Source: Chryseobacterium gleum
GTDB taxonomy: Bacteria > Bacteroidota > Bacteroidia > Flavobacteriales > Flavobacteriaceae
DNA: 64,000 bases
NCBI GenBank assembly: GCA_945881885.1
Contig: CAMCVI010000010.1
Location: 18,556-82,555 of the forward strand
Reading direction: 5' to 3'
Shown one piece after another: positions 45,001-55,695 of the stretch (position 1 is the first letter of the stretch; each line of letters starts with the position of its first letter). The notes beneath the pieces are model-generated. The model did not search any database, was not told where the DNA came from, and worked only from the letters and a program-made list of their open reading frames with translations. A program made the position numbers and the translations under genes.

Positions 45001-45034
45001 AACGTTATCGTTTATAAGTTTTAATTTTAATTAG

Positions 45035-45063
45035 TTGCAAAAAACAAAATATATTTAACTTTG
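45035..45063 (+). promoter_or_regulatory. eno promoter
   Basis: TTG (45035-45037), 18 nt, TAACTTTG (45056-45063). The leader is about 35 nt. Confidence 0.8.
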
Positions 45064-45094
45064 TTAAGTTAATAATTAAGAATTTAAAAAATAA

Positions 45095-46393
<1,299 letters not shown>

Positions 46394-46402
46394 AACTTTT
46401 TT

Positions 46403-46430
46403 GTCATGCTGAACTTGTTTCAGCATCTCA
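46403..46430. repeat. Hairpin of a dispersed-repeat type (GTCATGCTGAA...)
   Basis: ATGCTGAA (46406-46413) pairs perfectly with TTCAGCAT (46419-46426) around CTTGT, 10 nt after the eno stop. It has no T run after it. Sequences of this wording occur widely as dispersed intergenic repeats in Bacteroidota, as I recall. It could still act as a 3'-end stabiliser for eno mRNA. Confidence 0.6.
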
Positions 46431-46684
46431 AAATTTAAATATCTAACTCCTAATCGGCTTCAAAACCTTTTAGATGTTTTTTTGTAACTTTTATGCTTTT
46501 TAGTATTTTTTAAGATTGTTTTTTGCTTAATTTATGCAATCAGTAAAGTAATTTTAAATCTTTTTATACTATAGATTTTATGTATACCTATGTATAATTT
46601 AACTATATATTAATTTTAAAATTCAAAAATTAATGATTAAATTCGCAAAATATAAATCTATTCTTATAAAATATACATATTATC

Positions 46685-47971
46685 ATGTCAAAAAGTGCAA
46701 TTTTAGAAATTAATGGTAACAAATATGAACTTCCTATTATCGTGGGAAGCGAAAATGAAACTGCTATCGATATTAGTAAATTAAGAGATTTATCAGGCGC
46801 TATTACTTACGACCCAGGATATAAAAATTCAGGTGTTTGTAAAAGTGATATTACATTTCTAGATGGTGAAGAAGGTATTTTAAGATACCGTGGTTTTTCT
46901 ATTGAAGATTTAGCCGCTAAAGCTAGTTTTCTAGAAGTATCGTATTTAGTTATTTTTGGAGAATTACCTACTAAAACTCAATTAGCAGATTTTGAAAAAG
47001 GTATTCATAAATATACTTTGGTTAATGAAGAAATGAAAAACATCATTGATGGTTTTCCAAAAACAGCCCACCCAATGGGGGTTTTATCTGCGTTAACCAG
47101 CGCACTTACTGCTTTTAATCCAAAAGTTGTAAATGTTGAAAACGAAAAAGAAATGTATGAAGCCATCTGCAAAACCATTGGTAAATTTTTGGTTTTAGCC
47201 ACTTGGACATACAGAAAAAGCATGGGATTCCCATTAAATTATTACGACAACACCATTGGATATGTAGATAATTTTATGCAATTAATGTTTAAATTACCTA
47301 CAGAACCATATAGCGTTAACCCTACAGTAGTAGCAGCTTTAGATAAATTATTTATATTACACGCTGAACATGAACAGAACTGTTCAACTTCTACTGTAAG
47401 AATGGTTGGTTCTTCTCATGCTGGATTATTTGCCTCAATTTCTGCAGGAGTTTCTGCGCTTTGGGGTCCATTACACGGTGGAGCCAATCAAGCAGTTTTA
47501 GAAATGTTAGAAGCTATCCAAAAAGATGGTGGTGATGCAGACAAATATTTAGCAAAAGCAAAAGATAAAAATGACGAATTCCGTTTAATGGGATTTGGAC
47601 ATAGAGTATATAAAAATTTCGATCCAAGAGCTAAAATTATCAAAAAAGCTGCAGACGAAGTTTTAGCAGAATTAGGTGTAAACGATCCAATTTTAGCAAT
47701 TGCAAAAAAATTAGAAGAATCTGCTTTAGTAGATCCGTATTTCGTAGAAAGAAAATTATATCCTAATGTTGACTTCTATTCAGGTATTATTTACCGAGCT
47801 TTAGGAATTCCAACTGATATGTTTACAGTATTATTTGCAATTGGAAGATTACCTGGTTGGATTGCACAATGGAAAGAAATGCGTCTAAATAAAGAACCAA
47901 TTGGTCGCCCAAGACAAATATATACAGGTCATCCATTAAGAGATTTTGTAAAGTTTGACGACAGAAAATAA
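46685..47971 (+). CDS. gltA: Citrate synthase
   Basis: A 428-residue type II-sized citrate synthase that opens the TCA cycle. Catalytic residues lie in LHAEHEQNCSTSTVRMVGSSHAGLFASI, WGPLHGGANQAVLEML, and MGFGHRVYKNFDPRAKI, followed by an Asp in the VDFYSGIIYRALGIP region. The 291-nt gap before it is A/T-rich and shows only the hairpin repeat; no promoter of the TAnnTTTG type is clear. Confidence 0.98.
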   Translation: MSKSAILEINGNKYELPIIVGSENETAIDISKLRDLSGAITYDPGYKNSGVCKSDITFLDGEEGILRYRGFSIEDLAAKASFLEVSYLVIFGELPTKTQLADFEKGIHKYTLVNEEMKNIIDGFPKTAHPMGVLSALTSALTAFNPKVVNVENEKEMYEAICKTIGKFLVLATWTYRKSMGFPLNYYDNTIGYVDNFMQLMFKLPTEPYSVNPTVVAALDKLFILHAEHEQNCSTSTVRMVGSSHAGLFASISAGVSALWGPLHGGANQAVLEMLEAIQKDGGDADKYLAKAKDKNDEFRLMGFGHRVYKNFDPRAKIIKKAADEVLAELGVNDPILAIAKKLEESALVDPYFVERKLYPNVDFYSGIIYRALGIPTDMFTVLFAIGRLPGWIAQWKEMRLNKEPIGRPRQIYTGHPLRDFVKFDDRK

Positions 47972-47979
47972 ATTAAATT

Positions 47980-48008
47980 AATCCCGATATTTATCGGGAT
48001 TTTTTATT
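47980..48008 (+). terminator. Terminator after gltA
   Basis: AATCCCGAT (47980-47988) pairs with ATCGGGATT (47993-48001), 9 bp, ATTT loop, followed by T. Confidence 0.92.
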
Positions 48009-48111
48009 TTTACGCGGTGGTGTTTACTTAAAATTAAATACACTTTGATTCGCTAAAATTAAATATAATTGGAGTTTTTAGAAATTCTCTTAATTCTATC
48101 ACAAAATAATA

Positions 48112-48143
48112 CGTTGCGACGTTGCGTCTTTATGGCTTATTTA
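48112..48143. repeat. Phased octamer array upstream of queA
   Basis: CGTTGCGA, CGTTGCGT, CTTTATGG, CTTATTTA: four 8-mers, the first two nearly identical. It is locally GC-richer than the rest of the 276-nt spacer. Confidence 0.45.
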
Positions 48144-48162
48144 AAAATAAATACGTTTTTAC

Positions 48163-48194
48163 TTGACATCGCCTATCTCACAATTGTATATTTG
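48163..48194 (+). promoter_or_regulatory. queA promoter
   Basis: TTG (48163-48165), 21 nt, TATATTTG (48187-48194), 53 nt before the ATG. Confidence 0.75.
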
Positions 48195-48247
48195 CATTTC
48201 ATTTAAAATCCATTAGGTTTTAAATCATAATCTCTTAAACTCAAAAT

Positions 48248-49297
48248 ATGAAATTATCACACTTCCAGTTTAATTTACCAGAAGAATTATTAGCCGAATT
48301 TCCTTCAGAAAACAGAGATGAATCTCGATTAATGGTTATTCATAGAAAAACAGGAGAAATAGAACATAAAATGTTTAAAGATATTATTGACTATTTTGAT
48401 GATGGAGATGTAATGGTGCTAAATAATTCCAAGGTTTTTCCAGCTCGTTTGTATGGAAATAAAGAAAAAACTGGCGCAAGAATTGAAGTTTTCTTGTTAA
48501 GAGAATTAAACGCAGAACAACGTTTGTGGGATGTTTTAGTTGATCCTGCTCGTAAAATAAGAATTGGAAATAAATTATATTTTGGAGATGATGATTCTTT
48601 AGTAGCTGAAGTTATTGATAACACTACTTCCCGCGGTAGAACATTACGTTTTTTATATGACGGCTCTTATGAAGAATTTAGAGAAAAATTAATAGAATTA
48701 GGTGAAACGCCTATCCCAAAATTCATTAATCGTGAAGTAACTCCAGAAGACGCAGAACGCTATCAAACTATTTATGCTAAAGAAGAAGGTTCTGTAGCGG
48801 CGCCAACTGCTGGATTGCATTTTTCTAAACATTTAATGAAACGTCTTGAAATCAAAGGAATTAATTTTGCCGAAGTTACTTTGCACATAGGTTTAGGTAC
48901 TTTTAATCCTGTTGAAGTGGAAGATTTATCAAAACATAAAATGGATTCGGAAGAAATGGTCGTAACGCAAGAAGCTTGTGATATTATCAACGGCGCCAGA
49001 ACTAAGAAAAATAAAGTATGTTGTATCGGAACTACTTCTATGCGTGCCATGGAAAGTACCGTTTCATCTATGCGAACTTTAAATCCTTATTCAGGTTGGA
49101 CAAATAAATTTATTTATCCACCATACGATTTTAGTCTAGCTGATGCGATGGTTTCCAATTTTCATACACCAAAATCAACTCTATTAATGATGGTTGCTGC
49201 ATTTTGCGGTCATGATTTAATGAAAAAAGCATACGAAATTGCCATTAAAGAAAAGTATAATTTTTATTCTTATGGGGATGCAATGTTGATTTTATAA
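48248..49297 (+). CDS. queA: S-adenosylmethionine:tRNA ribosyltransferase-isomerase
   Basis: A 349-residue enzyme that transfers and isomerises the ribose of AdoMet onto preQ1-tRNA, giving epoxyqueuosine. It has [72 protein letters not shown] and [19 protein letters not shown] second queuosine gene, queE, lies at 59475. A terminator follows. Confidence 0.98.
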   Translation: MKLSHFQFNLPEELLAEFPSENRDESRLMVIHRKTGEIEHKMFKDIIDYFDDGDVMVLNNSKVFPARLYGNKEKTGARIEVFLLRELNAEQRLWDVLVDPARKIRIGNKLYFGDDDSLVAEVIDNTTSRGRTLRFLYDGSYEEFREKLIELGETPIPKFINREVTPEDAERYQTIYAKEEGSVAAPTAGLHFSKHLMKRLEIKGINFAEVTLHIGLGTFNPVEVEDLSKHKMDSEEMVVTQEACDIINGARTKKNKVCCIGTTSMRAMESTVSSMRTLNPYSGWTNKFIYPPYDFSLADAMVSNFHTPKSTLLMMVAAFCGHDLMKKAYEIAIKEKYNFYSYGDAMLIL

Positions 49298-49342
49298 TCA
49301 AATTAATTGACTATCTTCACTAAATTCAGATTCTAAAACTAT

Positions 49343-49369
49343 AAGCCCAACATTTAGTTGGGTTTTTTT
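49343..49369 (+). terminator. Terminator after queA
   Basis: CCCAAC (49346-49351) pairs with GTTGGG (49357-49362), extended by flanking A-T pairs, then seven T. Confidence 0.88.
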
Positions 49370-49414
49370 ATCTCTTATTTTTTTGTTACTTTTACGCTTT
49401 AAAACCTACTAGAA

Positions 49415-50692
49415 ATGAACTTTCAAAATACAAATGAATTCGCAAAAAGCTTAGATGCTCAAGATGAATTAAAATCGTATAAAAACGAATTTTATTTTCC
49501 CCAACATAACAATAAAAATGTGATTTATTTTACGGGTAATTCCTTAGGATTACAACCAAAAGTCACCAAAAAATATGTAGATGATATTATGGATGATTGG
49601 GCAAATATGGCTGTTGAAGGTCATTTTTATTCAGAAAAACCATGGTGGGATTATCATGAAAGATTTTGCGAGCCTTTAGCTAAAATTGTTGGCGCTAAGC
49701 CATCAGAAGTTGGCGTAATGAATACTTTAACTGTAAATTTGCATTTGCTTTTTGTTTCCTTTTACCAACCAAAAGGCAAGAGAATTAAAATTTTATGCGA
49801 AGAAAAAGCGTTTCCATCCGATCAATATATGTTGCAAAGTCAGGTGAAATTTCATGGTTTTGATCCAGAAGAAGCTATTGTTGAAATCAAAAGAAGAGAA
49901 GGCGAATTAACCACGCGACCAGAAGATATCTTAGCCAAAATTGAAGAATTAGGCGATGAGTTGGCCCTAGTTTTCATCGGTGGCGTAAATTATTATACCG
50001 GTCAAGTTTTTGATATGAATACCATCACGGCAGCCGGACATAAAGCAGGGGCTATAGTAGGTTGGGATTTAGCACATGCTGCTGGAAATATAGAATTAAA
50101 TTTACACGATTGGCAAGTAGATTTCGCCGCCTGGTGTAGTTATAAATATATGAATTCAGGTCCAGGAAATGCTTCTGGATATTTTGTACATGAAAAACAC
50201 CACTCGAATAAAAATTTAGACCGATTTGCAGGCTGGTACGGGCACAATAAATCCCGACGCTTTTTAATGGAACCCAATTTTGATGCGGTTGAAGGCGCAA
50301 ATGGCTGGCAAGTAAGCAATTTACCTGTTTTGTCTTTGGCACCCTATTTGGCAACAGTCGAAATGTTTGCGGAAGTTGGCATGGAAAAATTAATCGCGAA
50401 AAGAAATCAAATTACTTCCTATTTAGAATTCATTCTTCATGAAATTGATAAGGAAATACCACAAGCAAATTTTGAAGTCATCACCCCAACTAATCAATCT
50501 GAAAGGGGTTGTCAATTGTCGGTATATTTACACGGACAAGGTAAAGAATTATTTACTTATTTAATGCAAAACGGTGTGATTACAGATTGGCGTGAACCTA
50601 ATGTTATTCGTTTAGCACCTGTACCATTTTACACCTCTTTTGAAGACATTTATAATTTCGGCCAAATTTTGAAAAAAGGAATTTTGAAATAG
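49415..50692 (+). CDS. kynU: Kynureninase
   Basis: A 425-residue PLP enzyme that cleaves (3-hydroxy)kynurenine to (3-hydroxy)anthranilate and alanine. It has VIYFTGNSLGLQPK, the AVEGHFYSEKPWWDYHE segment, GWDLAHAAGNIELNLHDWQVDFAAWCSYKYMNSGPG with the PLP Lys in CSYKY, and FAGWYGHNKSRRF. It heads a gene set with a ureohydrolase and kynurenine monooxygenase. This suggests tryptophan breakdown or NAD synthesis. A weak -7-like TACTTTTA lies at 49387. Confidence 0.97.
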   Translation: MNFQNTNEFAKSLDAQDELKSYKNEFYFPQHNNKNVIYFTGNSLGLQPKVTKKYVDDIMDDWANMAVEGHFYSEKPWWDYHERFCEPLAKIVGAKPSEVGVMNTLTVNLHLLFVSFYQPKGKRIKILCEEKAFPSDQYMLQSQVKFHGFDPEEAIVEIKRREGELTTRPEDILAKIEELGDELALVFIGGVNYYTGQVFDMNTITAAGHKAGAIVGWDLAHAAGNIELNLHDWQVDFAAWCSYKYMNSGPGNASGYFVHEKHHSNKNLDRFAGWYGHNKSRRFLMEPNFDAVEGANGWQVSNLPVLSLAPYLATVEMFAEVGMEKLIAKRNQITSYLEFILHEIDKEIPQANFEVITPTNQSERGCQLSVYLHGQGKELFTYLMQNGVITDWREPNVIRLAPVPFYTSFEDIYNFGQILKKGILK

Positions 50693-50739
50693 AAATATTG
50701 ATTTTTAGATATTCAGATTTTCGGATTTTCAGAAAAAAT
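50692..50739. repeat. Phased octamer array between kynU and the ureohydrolase gene
   Basis: Six 8-mers each starting GA: GAAATATT, GATTTTTA, GATATTCA, GATTTTCG, GATTTTCA, GAAAAAAT. The array begins at the kynU stop codon and ends 9 nt before the next ATG. Confidence 0.65.
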
Positions 50740-50748
50740 AATTTTATT

Positions 50749-51831
50749 ATGCATAATAAGAAACAAAAAATAACAAATTTCGATCCTTCACAACCTGGTT
50801 TAGCAGATGCTACTGTTTTTGGATTGCCTTTTACAGCAGAAGAATCTGAAATCATTATTATTCCAGTGCCTTGGGAAGTCACAGTGAGTTATGGTTCGGG
50901 TGCTTCTGAAGGTCCTGCTGCAATTTTTGATGCCTCATTTCAAGTAGATTTATTGCATCAAGATTTTCCAGAATTGTGGAAATTAGGGATATATATGGAT
51001 GAAGCTCCAAAACAATGGGCAAAAAATTCTGAAAAGTATAAAGATTTGGCTCAACCTATTATTCAAACATTGGAAAATGGGGAAGATTTGGAAACGTTTC
51101 CTGCTTTATTGGAAGATTTACATAAAATTAATTCTGCATGTAGAACGCTTCATTCAGAAGTGAAAGAAAAAGTATTATTTTGGCAAAATAAAGGAAAAAA
51201 AGTAGCGCTTTTAGGTGGCGATCATAGTACACCGTTAGGTTATTATGAAGCTTTGGCTACCCAACACGAAAGTTTTGGTATTTTACATTTAGATGCACAC
51301 ATGGATTTGCGCGTGGCTTACGAAGGGTTTACCTATTCTCATGCTTCTATCATGTATAACACATTACAAATTCCTCAAGTTTCAAAAATTGTTCAAGTTG
51401 GCATTAGAGATTTTTGCGAACAAGAGGTAAAAATAGTTAAAGATGCCAAAGGAAGAGTTGTTGTTCATACAGATGCAGATATGAAAGCTAAAACATTTGA
51501 AGGACAAACATGGAAACAACAATGTGAAGAAATTATTACACAATTACCACAGAAAGTCACTATTTCTTTTGATATAGACGGAATGTATCCTTGGTATTGT
51601 CCAAATACTGGAACGCCAGTTCCTGGTGGTTTTTCATTTGAACAAGCTACCTATTTATTTAATTTATTGGCAAATTCGGGTAAAGAAATAATTGGTTTTG
51701 ATTTAGTAGAAGTGGCACCAGGAGAAAATGACGATTGGGACGGAAATGTAGGCGCAAGAATGTTATTTCATATGTGTGGCATTTTTGCCAAATCACAAAA
51801 ACTAAACGTTGGTAATAGAATTGAGTTTTAA
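50749..51831 (+). CDS. Ureohydrolase (arginase/agmatinase) family protein
   Basis: A 360-residue protein when started at ATG 50749 (MHNKKQKITNFD); the in-frame start at 50698 would translate the octamer array. The two-manganese motifs are present: GGDHSTPLG, LDAHMDLR with a downstream HAS, and SFDIDGMYPWYCPNTGTPVPGG. The family hydrolyses guanidino or amidino compounds. Substrate is uncertain: agmatine or arginine are possible. Its place between kynureninase and kynurenine monooxygenase raises the question of a role in that pathway, for example on formylkynurenine, but this is speculation. Confidence 0.85.
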   Translation: MHNKKQKITNFDPSQPGLADATVFGLPFTAEESEIIIIPVPWEVTVSYGSGASEGPAAIFDASFQVDLLHQDFPELWKLGIYMDEAPKQWAKNSEKYKDLAQPIIQTLENGEDLETFPALLEDLHKINSACRTLHSEVKEKVLFWQNKGKKVALLGGDHSTPLGYYEALATQHESFGILHLDAHMDLRVAYEGFTYSHASIMYNTLQIPQVSKIVQVGIRDFCEQEVKIVKDAKGRVVVHTDADMKAKTFEGQTWKQQCEEIITQLPQKVTISFDIDGMYPWYCPNTGTPVPGGFSFEQATYLFNLLANSGKEIIGFDLVEVAPGENDDWDGNVGARMLFHMCGIFAKSQKLNVGNRIEF

Positions 51832-51882
51832 AAATCAAACCCAAACAGATTTAATTTAAACTACATAAGTAGTACAAAGTAT

Positions 51883-53232
51883 ATGTTAAAGCAAACACCA
51901 AAAAAAATTGCAATAGTAGGTTCTGGATTAGTTGGAACTTTATTAGGAATTTATCTTACAAAACGAGGTCACACCGTTCACGTATACGACAGAAGTCCAG
52001 ATATTCGAAAAATCAATTTTTCAGGACGATCAATTAATCTTGTTTTGTCAGATAGAGGTGTAAGAGCATTACGCGAAGTGGGCTTAGATCAGGAAGTTTT
52101 AGGAATAGGAATCCCTGTTGATAAACGAGCCATTCATACCGAAAAAGATACCGTTAATGAACAGTTTTACGGAAAAGACGGCGAAGTAATTTATTCACTT
52201 TCAAGAGGTTTGTTGAATAAAAAAATGGTGGATTTAGCAGAAAAAGCAGGCGTAGTTTTTTTCTTTGAAGAAAAAATTTGGGATGTAGATTTAAATACAG
52301 CAACAATCTCTACAGGCGATTCGGAAAAAGGTGAGTGGACAACTCATGATTATGACATTACTTTTGGTGCCGATGGTGCTTTTTCAAGAATTAGACATAA
52401 AATGCAACGCCAAAGCATGTTTAATTATTCTCAAGAATTTTTAAATATAGGATACAAAGAATTAAATATTCCCGCCAACGCTGATGGCACACACAAATTA
52501 GATAAAAACTCTTTACATATATGGCCTCGAGGCAATTTCATGTTAATGGCTTTGGCCAATTTAGATGGTAGTTTTACGTGTACGCTTTTTATGCCGCATG
52601 ATGGTGAAAATTCGTTCGAATCTATAAAAAACAAGGAACAATTGGTCGGTTTCTTTGCCAATCATTTTCCTGATACTAAAGAAGTAATACCAGATTTAGT
52701 CGAGGATTTTTTTAAAAATCCTACAAGTTATTTGGTAACTATGAAGTGTTTTCCTTGGACTTTCAGCGATAAAGTAGCTCTTATTGGCGATGCTTGTCAT
52801 GCCATTGTTCCCTTTTATGGGCATGGAATGAATGCGGGATTTGAAGACATTACCGTTTTAGAAGAAATGTTTGAAAAATATGGTGATGATTGGGCTAATT
52901 TATTAAACGATTACGAAAATTCTAGAAAACCAAATGCAGATGCTATTGCCGAACTTTCGTACAGAAATTTTATGGAAATGAGCTCTAAAACAGCAGATGC
53001 CAATTTCTTATTACAAAAGAAAATAGAAAAATGGTTTTCAGATAAATATCCTCAATTATGGGTGCCGTTATATTCTCGTGTAACTTTTAGTCATCAACCT
53101 TATTCAGAAGCTTTAGCAATTGGCGACAGACAAAACGAAATCATGCAAGAAGTATTACAAATGGAAAATATTAACGAAATTTGGAACAGTCAAGCAGTAG
53201 AAAGTAAGATTATTGATCTTCTAAAAAAATAA
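51883..53232 (+). CDS. kmo: Kynurenine 3-monooxygenase
   Basis: A 449-residue FAD-dependent hydroxylase converting kynurenine to 3-hydroxykynurenine. The FAD-binding GxGxxG is IAIVGSGLVGTLLGIYL, followed by GRSINLVLSDRGVRALREVGL. The second FAD motif is VALIGDACHAIVPFYGHGMNAGFED. A C-terminal hydrophobic membrane anchor as in mitochondrial KMO is not evident. It follows the ureohydrolase by 51 nt and probably shares its transcript with kynU. Confidence 0.96.
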   Translation: MLKQTPKKIAIVGSGLVGTLLGIYLTKRGHTVHVYDRSPDIRKINFSGRSINLVLSDRGVRALREVGLDQEVLGIGIPVDKRAIHTEKDTVNEQFYGKDGEVIYSLSRGLLNKKMVDLAEKAGVVFFFEEKIWDVDLNTATISTGDSEKGEWTTHDYDITFGADGAFSRIRHKMQRQSMFNYSQEFLNIGYKELNIPANADGTHKLDKNSLHIWPRGNFMLMALANLDGSFTCTLFMPHDGENSFESIKNKEQLVGFFANHFPDTKEVIPDLVEDFFKNPTSYLVTMKCFPWTFSDKVALIGDACHAIVPFYGHGMNAGFEDITVLEEMFEKYGDDWANLLNDYENSRKPNADAIAELSYRNFMEMSSKTADANFLLQKKIEKWFSDKYPQLWVPLYSRVTFSHQPYSEALAIGDRQNEIMQEVLQMENINEIWNSQAVESKIIDLLKK

Positions 53233-53581
53233 TTTTTATCGGTGTGAAGAAGAAATAATTCCACAGTGCCTTGTTTCGAAACTTTAATTGTATTTGATTT
53301 TGTAAAAATTAATCAAAATCGGAAAAACTTTACAGTATCTTAACATTAGAAGTCATATTATTATCTCAATTTTATTGAATAATTACTAAAAAACAACACT
53401 AAAACTTGAAAATAATCTTGCTATGTCTGTTTTTTGGTATGATTGTTGCATATTTGCAAAAAGTTAATGTAAATTTTATGAAATTAGTTTTTTTTTCAAA
53501 TCTAATTCACATAAATTTGCGACTATCAAAATAAAAATGAAATCAAATAATTAATCAATTCAAACTAAAAAATTTTAAAAA
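53233..53581. other. 349-nt intergenic region between kmo and exbB
   Basis: A/T-rich spacer. No ORF above about 15 codons with a plausible start, no tRNA and no terminator hairpin was seen. TAAATTTG at 53512-53519 is a likely exbB -7 element. A weaker CATATTTG lies near 53448. Nothing else is recognised. Confidence 0.6.
53512..53519 (+). promoter_or_regulatory. -7 element of the TonB-operon promoter
   Basis: TAAATTTG, 62 nt before the exbB ATG. The expected -33 TTG is missing. Confidence 0.5.
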
Positions 53582-54406
53582 ATGGGACAGGATTTAAACG
53601 TTTCTGTAGAGAACAAAGGAAGCAAAGGAAGTAGTGTTTTTGCAGCTTTAACTATCGTAATTTGTATAGTTATCGGAGCTTTATTATGGAAATTTGTAAT
53701 GGGAGCACCAGCAAACTTTATTAAAGGTGATCCATTAGGACAGCCATTACCAGGAAACTATTTAGGTATGGTTTACAAAGGTGGTATGATTGTTCCTGTA
53801 TTAATGGGATTATTATTAATGACTATCGTTTTCTCTGTAGAAAGATTTAACGTTTTGAAAAAAGCAGCTGGAAAAGGAAATTTAGATAACTTCGTAAAAG
53901 ATGTTTTATCTCAAATTAAAACTGGAGACGTTCAAGGTGCTATAGCTGCATGTGATGCTCAAGAAGGCTCTGTTGCCAATGTAATAAAAGCAGGTTTATT
54001 AAAATCAGAACAAGTTAAAAAAGACGGGTTAGATGTTGATACAGCTTCTGAAAACATTACTAAAGAAGTAGAACAAGCTACAGCATTAGAAATGCCAATG
54101 TTAGAAAAACACTTAACTATTATCTCTACATTAGTATCAATTGGTACTTTATTAGGTTTATTAGGAACGGTTTCTGGTATGATTAAAGCATTCGCGGGAT
54201 TAGCAGAAGGTACTCCAGACCAAGCTGAATTAGCAAATGGTATTTCTGAGGCGTTAATTAACACAGCTACAGGTATCTCAACTTCTACTTTAGCAGTTAT
54301 CGCTTATAACTATTTTACTTCAAAAATTGATACTTTAACTTATTTTATCGACGAAGCTGGTTTCGCAATTTCTCAAGCTTATAAAAGAGCTAAAGGAAGC
54401 AACTAA
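53582..54406 (+). CDS. exbB: ExbB/TolQ/MotA proton-channel family protein
   Basis: A 274-residue inner-membrane protein that, with ExbD, uses the proton gradient to power TonB. It has an N-terminal membrane segment (AALTIVICIVIGALLWKF), a second at GGMIVPVLMGLLLMTIVFSVERF, a cytoplasmic domain, and the conserved pair LTIISTLVSIGTLLGLLGTVSGMIKAF and EALINTATGISTSTLAVIAYNYF. It is longer at the N-terminus than E. coli ExbB, as usual in Bacteroidota. First gene of a seven-gene operon. Confidence 0.95.
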   Translation: MGQDLNVSVENKGSKGSSVFAALTIVICIVIGALLWKFVMGAPANFIKGDPLGQPLPGNYLGMVYKGGMIVPVLMGLLLMTIVFSVERFNVLKKAAGKGNLDNFVKDVLSQIKTGDVQGAIAACDAQEGSVANVIKAGLLKSEQVKKDGLDVDTASENITKEVEQATALEMPMLEKHLTIISTLVSIGTLLGLLGTVSGMIKAFAGLAEGTPDQAELANGISEALINTATGISTSTLAVIAYNYFTSKIDTLTYFIDEAGFAISQAYKRAKGSN

Positions 54407-54444
54407 GATTTCATAAAATAATTATTAAGTTAAAATAAAGTAAA

Positions 54445-55086
54445 ATGGCAAATATAAAAACATCTAAAAAAAGCACAAGAATCGACATGACGGCCATGTG
54501 TGACGTTGCGTTTTTGTTATTGTCCTTTTTTATCATGACAGCAACATCAAAAGTACCTGAGCCAAAGCCAGTAGATACGCCTGCGTCAACAATAAAAGCT
54601 AAATTGCCAGAAAGAAACTTACTTACTATTACAGTTGGTGATAGCGCAGTATATATTGGAATGTCTGAAAGAGAAACCAGAATTGCTGCTTTAGAAGCTA
54701 TGTCGTTAAAATATGATATTGCCTTCACGCCTCAAGAAATAAATGAGTTTTCTTTATTAGATTCATTCGGTGTGCCTTTGGAGCAATTAAAGTCTTTATT
54801 AGCTTTAAAAAATGCTGAAAGAAATAGACCAGGTACACAAGTTGGTATTCCTTTTAAAGGAGATATTTCTGAAAATGAATTGTCTTACTGGATATATTAT
54901 GCAAATGCAGCAGTTGTTATGGAACAACAAGCTAAAGGCGCAGAAAAGATTAAGGAGATTGAAATAGCTATAAAAGGTAGTTCTAAAGAAAAATATCCAG
55001 TTGTTAAGAATGTTTTTGATATTCTTCAAAAACAAAACATGAATGATTTTTATTTAGTAACTTCTCTAAGAGATGAAGATTTTTAA
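54445..55086 (+). CDS. ExbD-family biopolymer transport protein, first copy
   Basis: A 213-residue ExbD. One membrane segment near the N-terminus carries the essential Asp (DMTAMCDVAFLLLSFFIMTAT), followed by a periplasmic domain. It is longer than E. coli ExbD and has an insert with NAERNRPGTQVGIPFKGDI. Two different ExbD genes in tandem are typical of Bacteroidota and may form a heterodimer in the ExbB ring; that is inference. Confidence 0.93.
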   Translation: MANIKTSKKSTRIDMTAMCDVAFLLLSFFIMTATSKVPEPKPVDTPASTIKAKLPERNLLTITVGDSAVYIGMSERETRIAALEAMSLKYDIAFTPQEINEFSLLDSFGVPLEQLKSLLALKNAERNRPGTQVGIPFKGDISENELSYWIYYANAAVVMEQQAKGAEKIKEIEIAIKGSSKEKYPVVKNVFDILQKQNMNDFYLVTSLRDEDF

Positions 55087-55104
55087 TTAAAATAAAAAAA
55101 TAAC

Positions 55105-55674
55105 ATGGCAGAATTAAATACCGGTGGCGGTGGCGGTAAAGGCGGTAAAGTAAGAAGTAAAAAATCGAATCCAGGAGTTGATTTAACAGCGATGGTAGAT
55201 TTAGCTTTCTTATTAATTACTTTCTTTATCCTAACAACCACATTATCTAAGCCACAATCTATGGATTTGGCTTTACCAGATAATACAGTAAAAGAGCCTG
55301 AAAATCCGCCAGAAACCCCTGCTTTCAGAACATTAACTGTTGTTTTAGGTAAAAATGACAAGTTAGTTTATTACATAGGACTTACAGATGCGCCTTACAT
55401 GGAAGATGGAATTAATGGTAAACCAAAATTGGAAAATTATGGTGGAAAAGGTATTAGGAAAGCACTAATTGCTCATAACAAATTTGTTTTGGAGCGTATT
55501 GAAGACCCTAAGAAACAAGGAATGACTGTGCTTATTAAAGCAAGTAAATCGGCGAACTACAAAAATTTAGTTGACATTTTAGATGAAATGGCAATAGTGA
55601 AACCATTTTCGTATTCAATTGTTGATGTAACTCCAGGCGATTTGAAAATGCTTGAAGACAATAAAATTAAATAA
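55105..55674 (+). CDS. ExbD-family biopolymer transport protein, second copy
   Basis: A 189-residue ExbD paralogue. It starts with a glycine-rich cytoplasmic tail (NTGGGGGKGGKVRSKKSN), then the membrane segment with the channel Asp (DLTAMVDLAFLLITFFILTTT). The periplasmic domain differs clearly from that of the first copy, so the two are not recent duplicates. It lies 18 nt after the first ExbD gene. Confidence 0.93.
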   Translation: MAELNTGGGGGKGGKVRSKKSNPGVDLTAMVDLAFLLITFFILTTTLSKPQSMDLALPDNTVKEPENPPETPAFRTLTVVLGKNDKLVYYIGLTDAPYMEDGINGKPKLENYGGKGIRKALIAHNKFVLERIEDPKKQGMTVLIKASKSANYKNLVDILDEMAIVKPFSYSIVDVTPGDLKMLEDNKIK

Positions 55675-55695
55675 CATAACTTTAAATATAGAAAA

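Noticed and set aside
53423..53467. Small ORF (about 14 codons) in the kmo-exbB spacer
   Set aside because: Too short, no family resemblance and no start signal of note.
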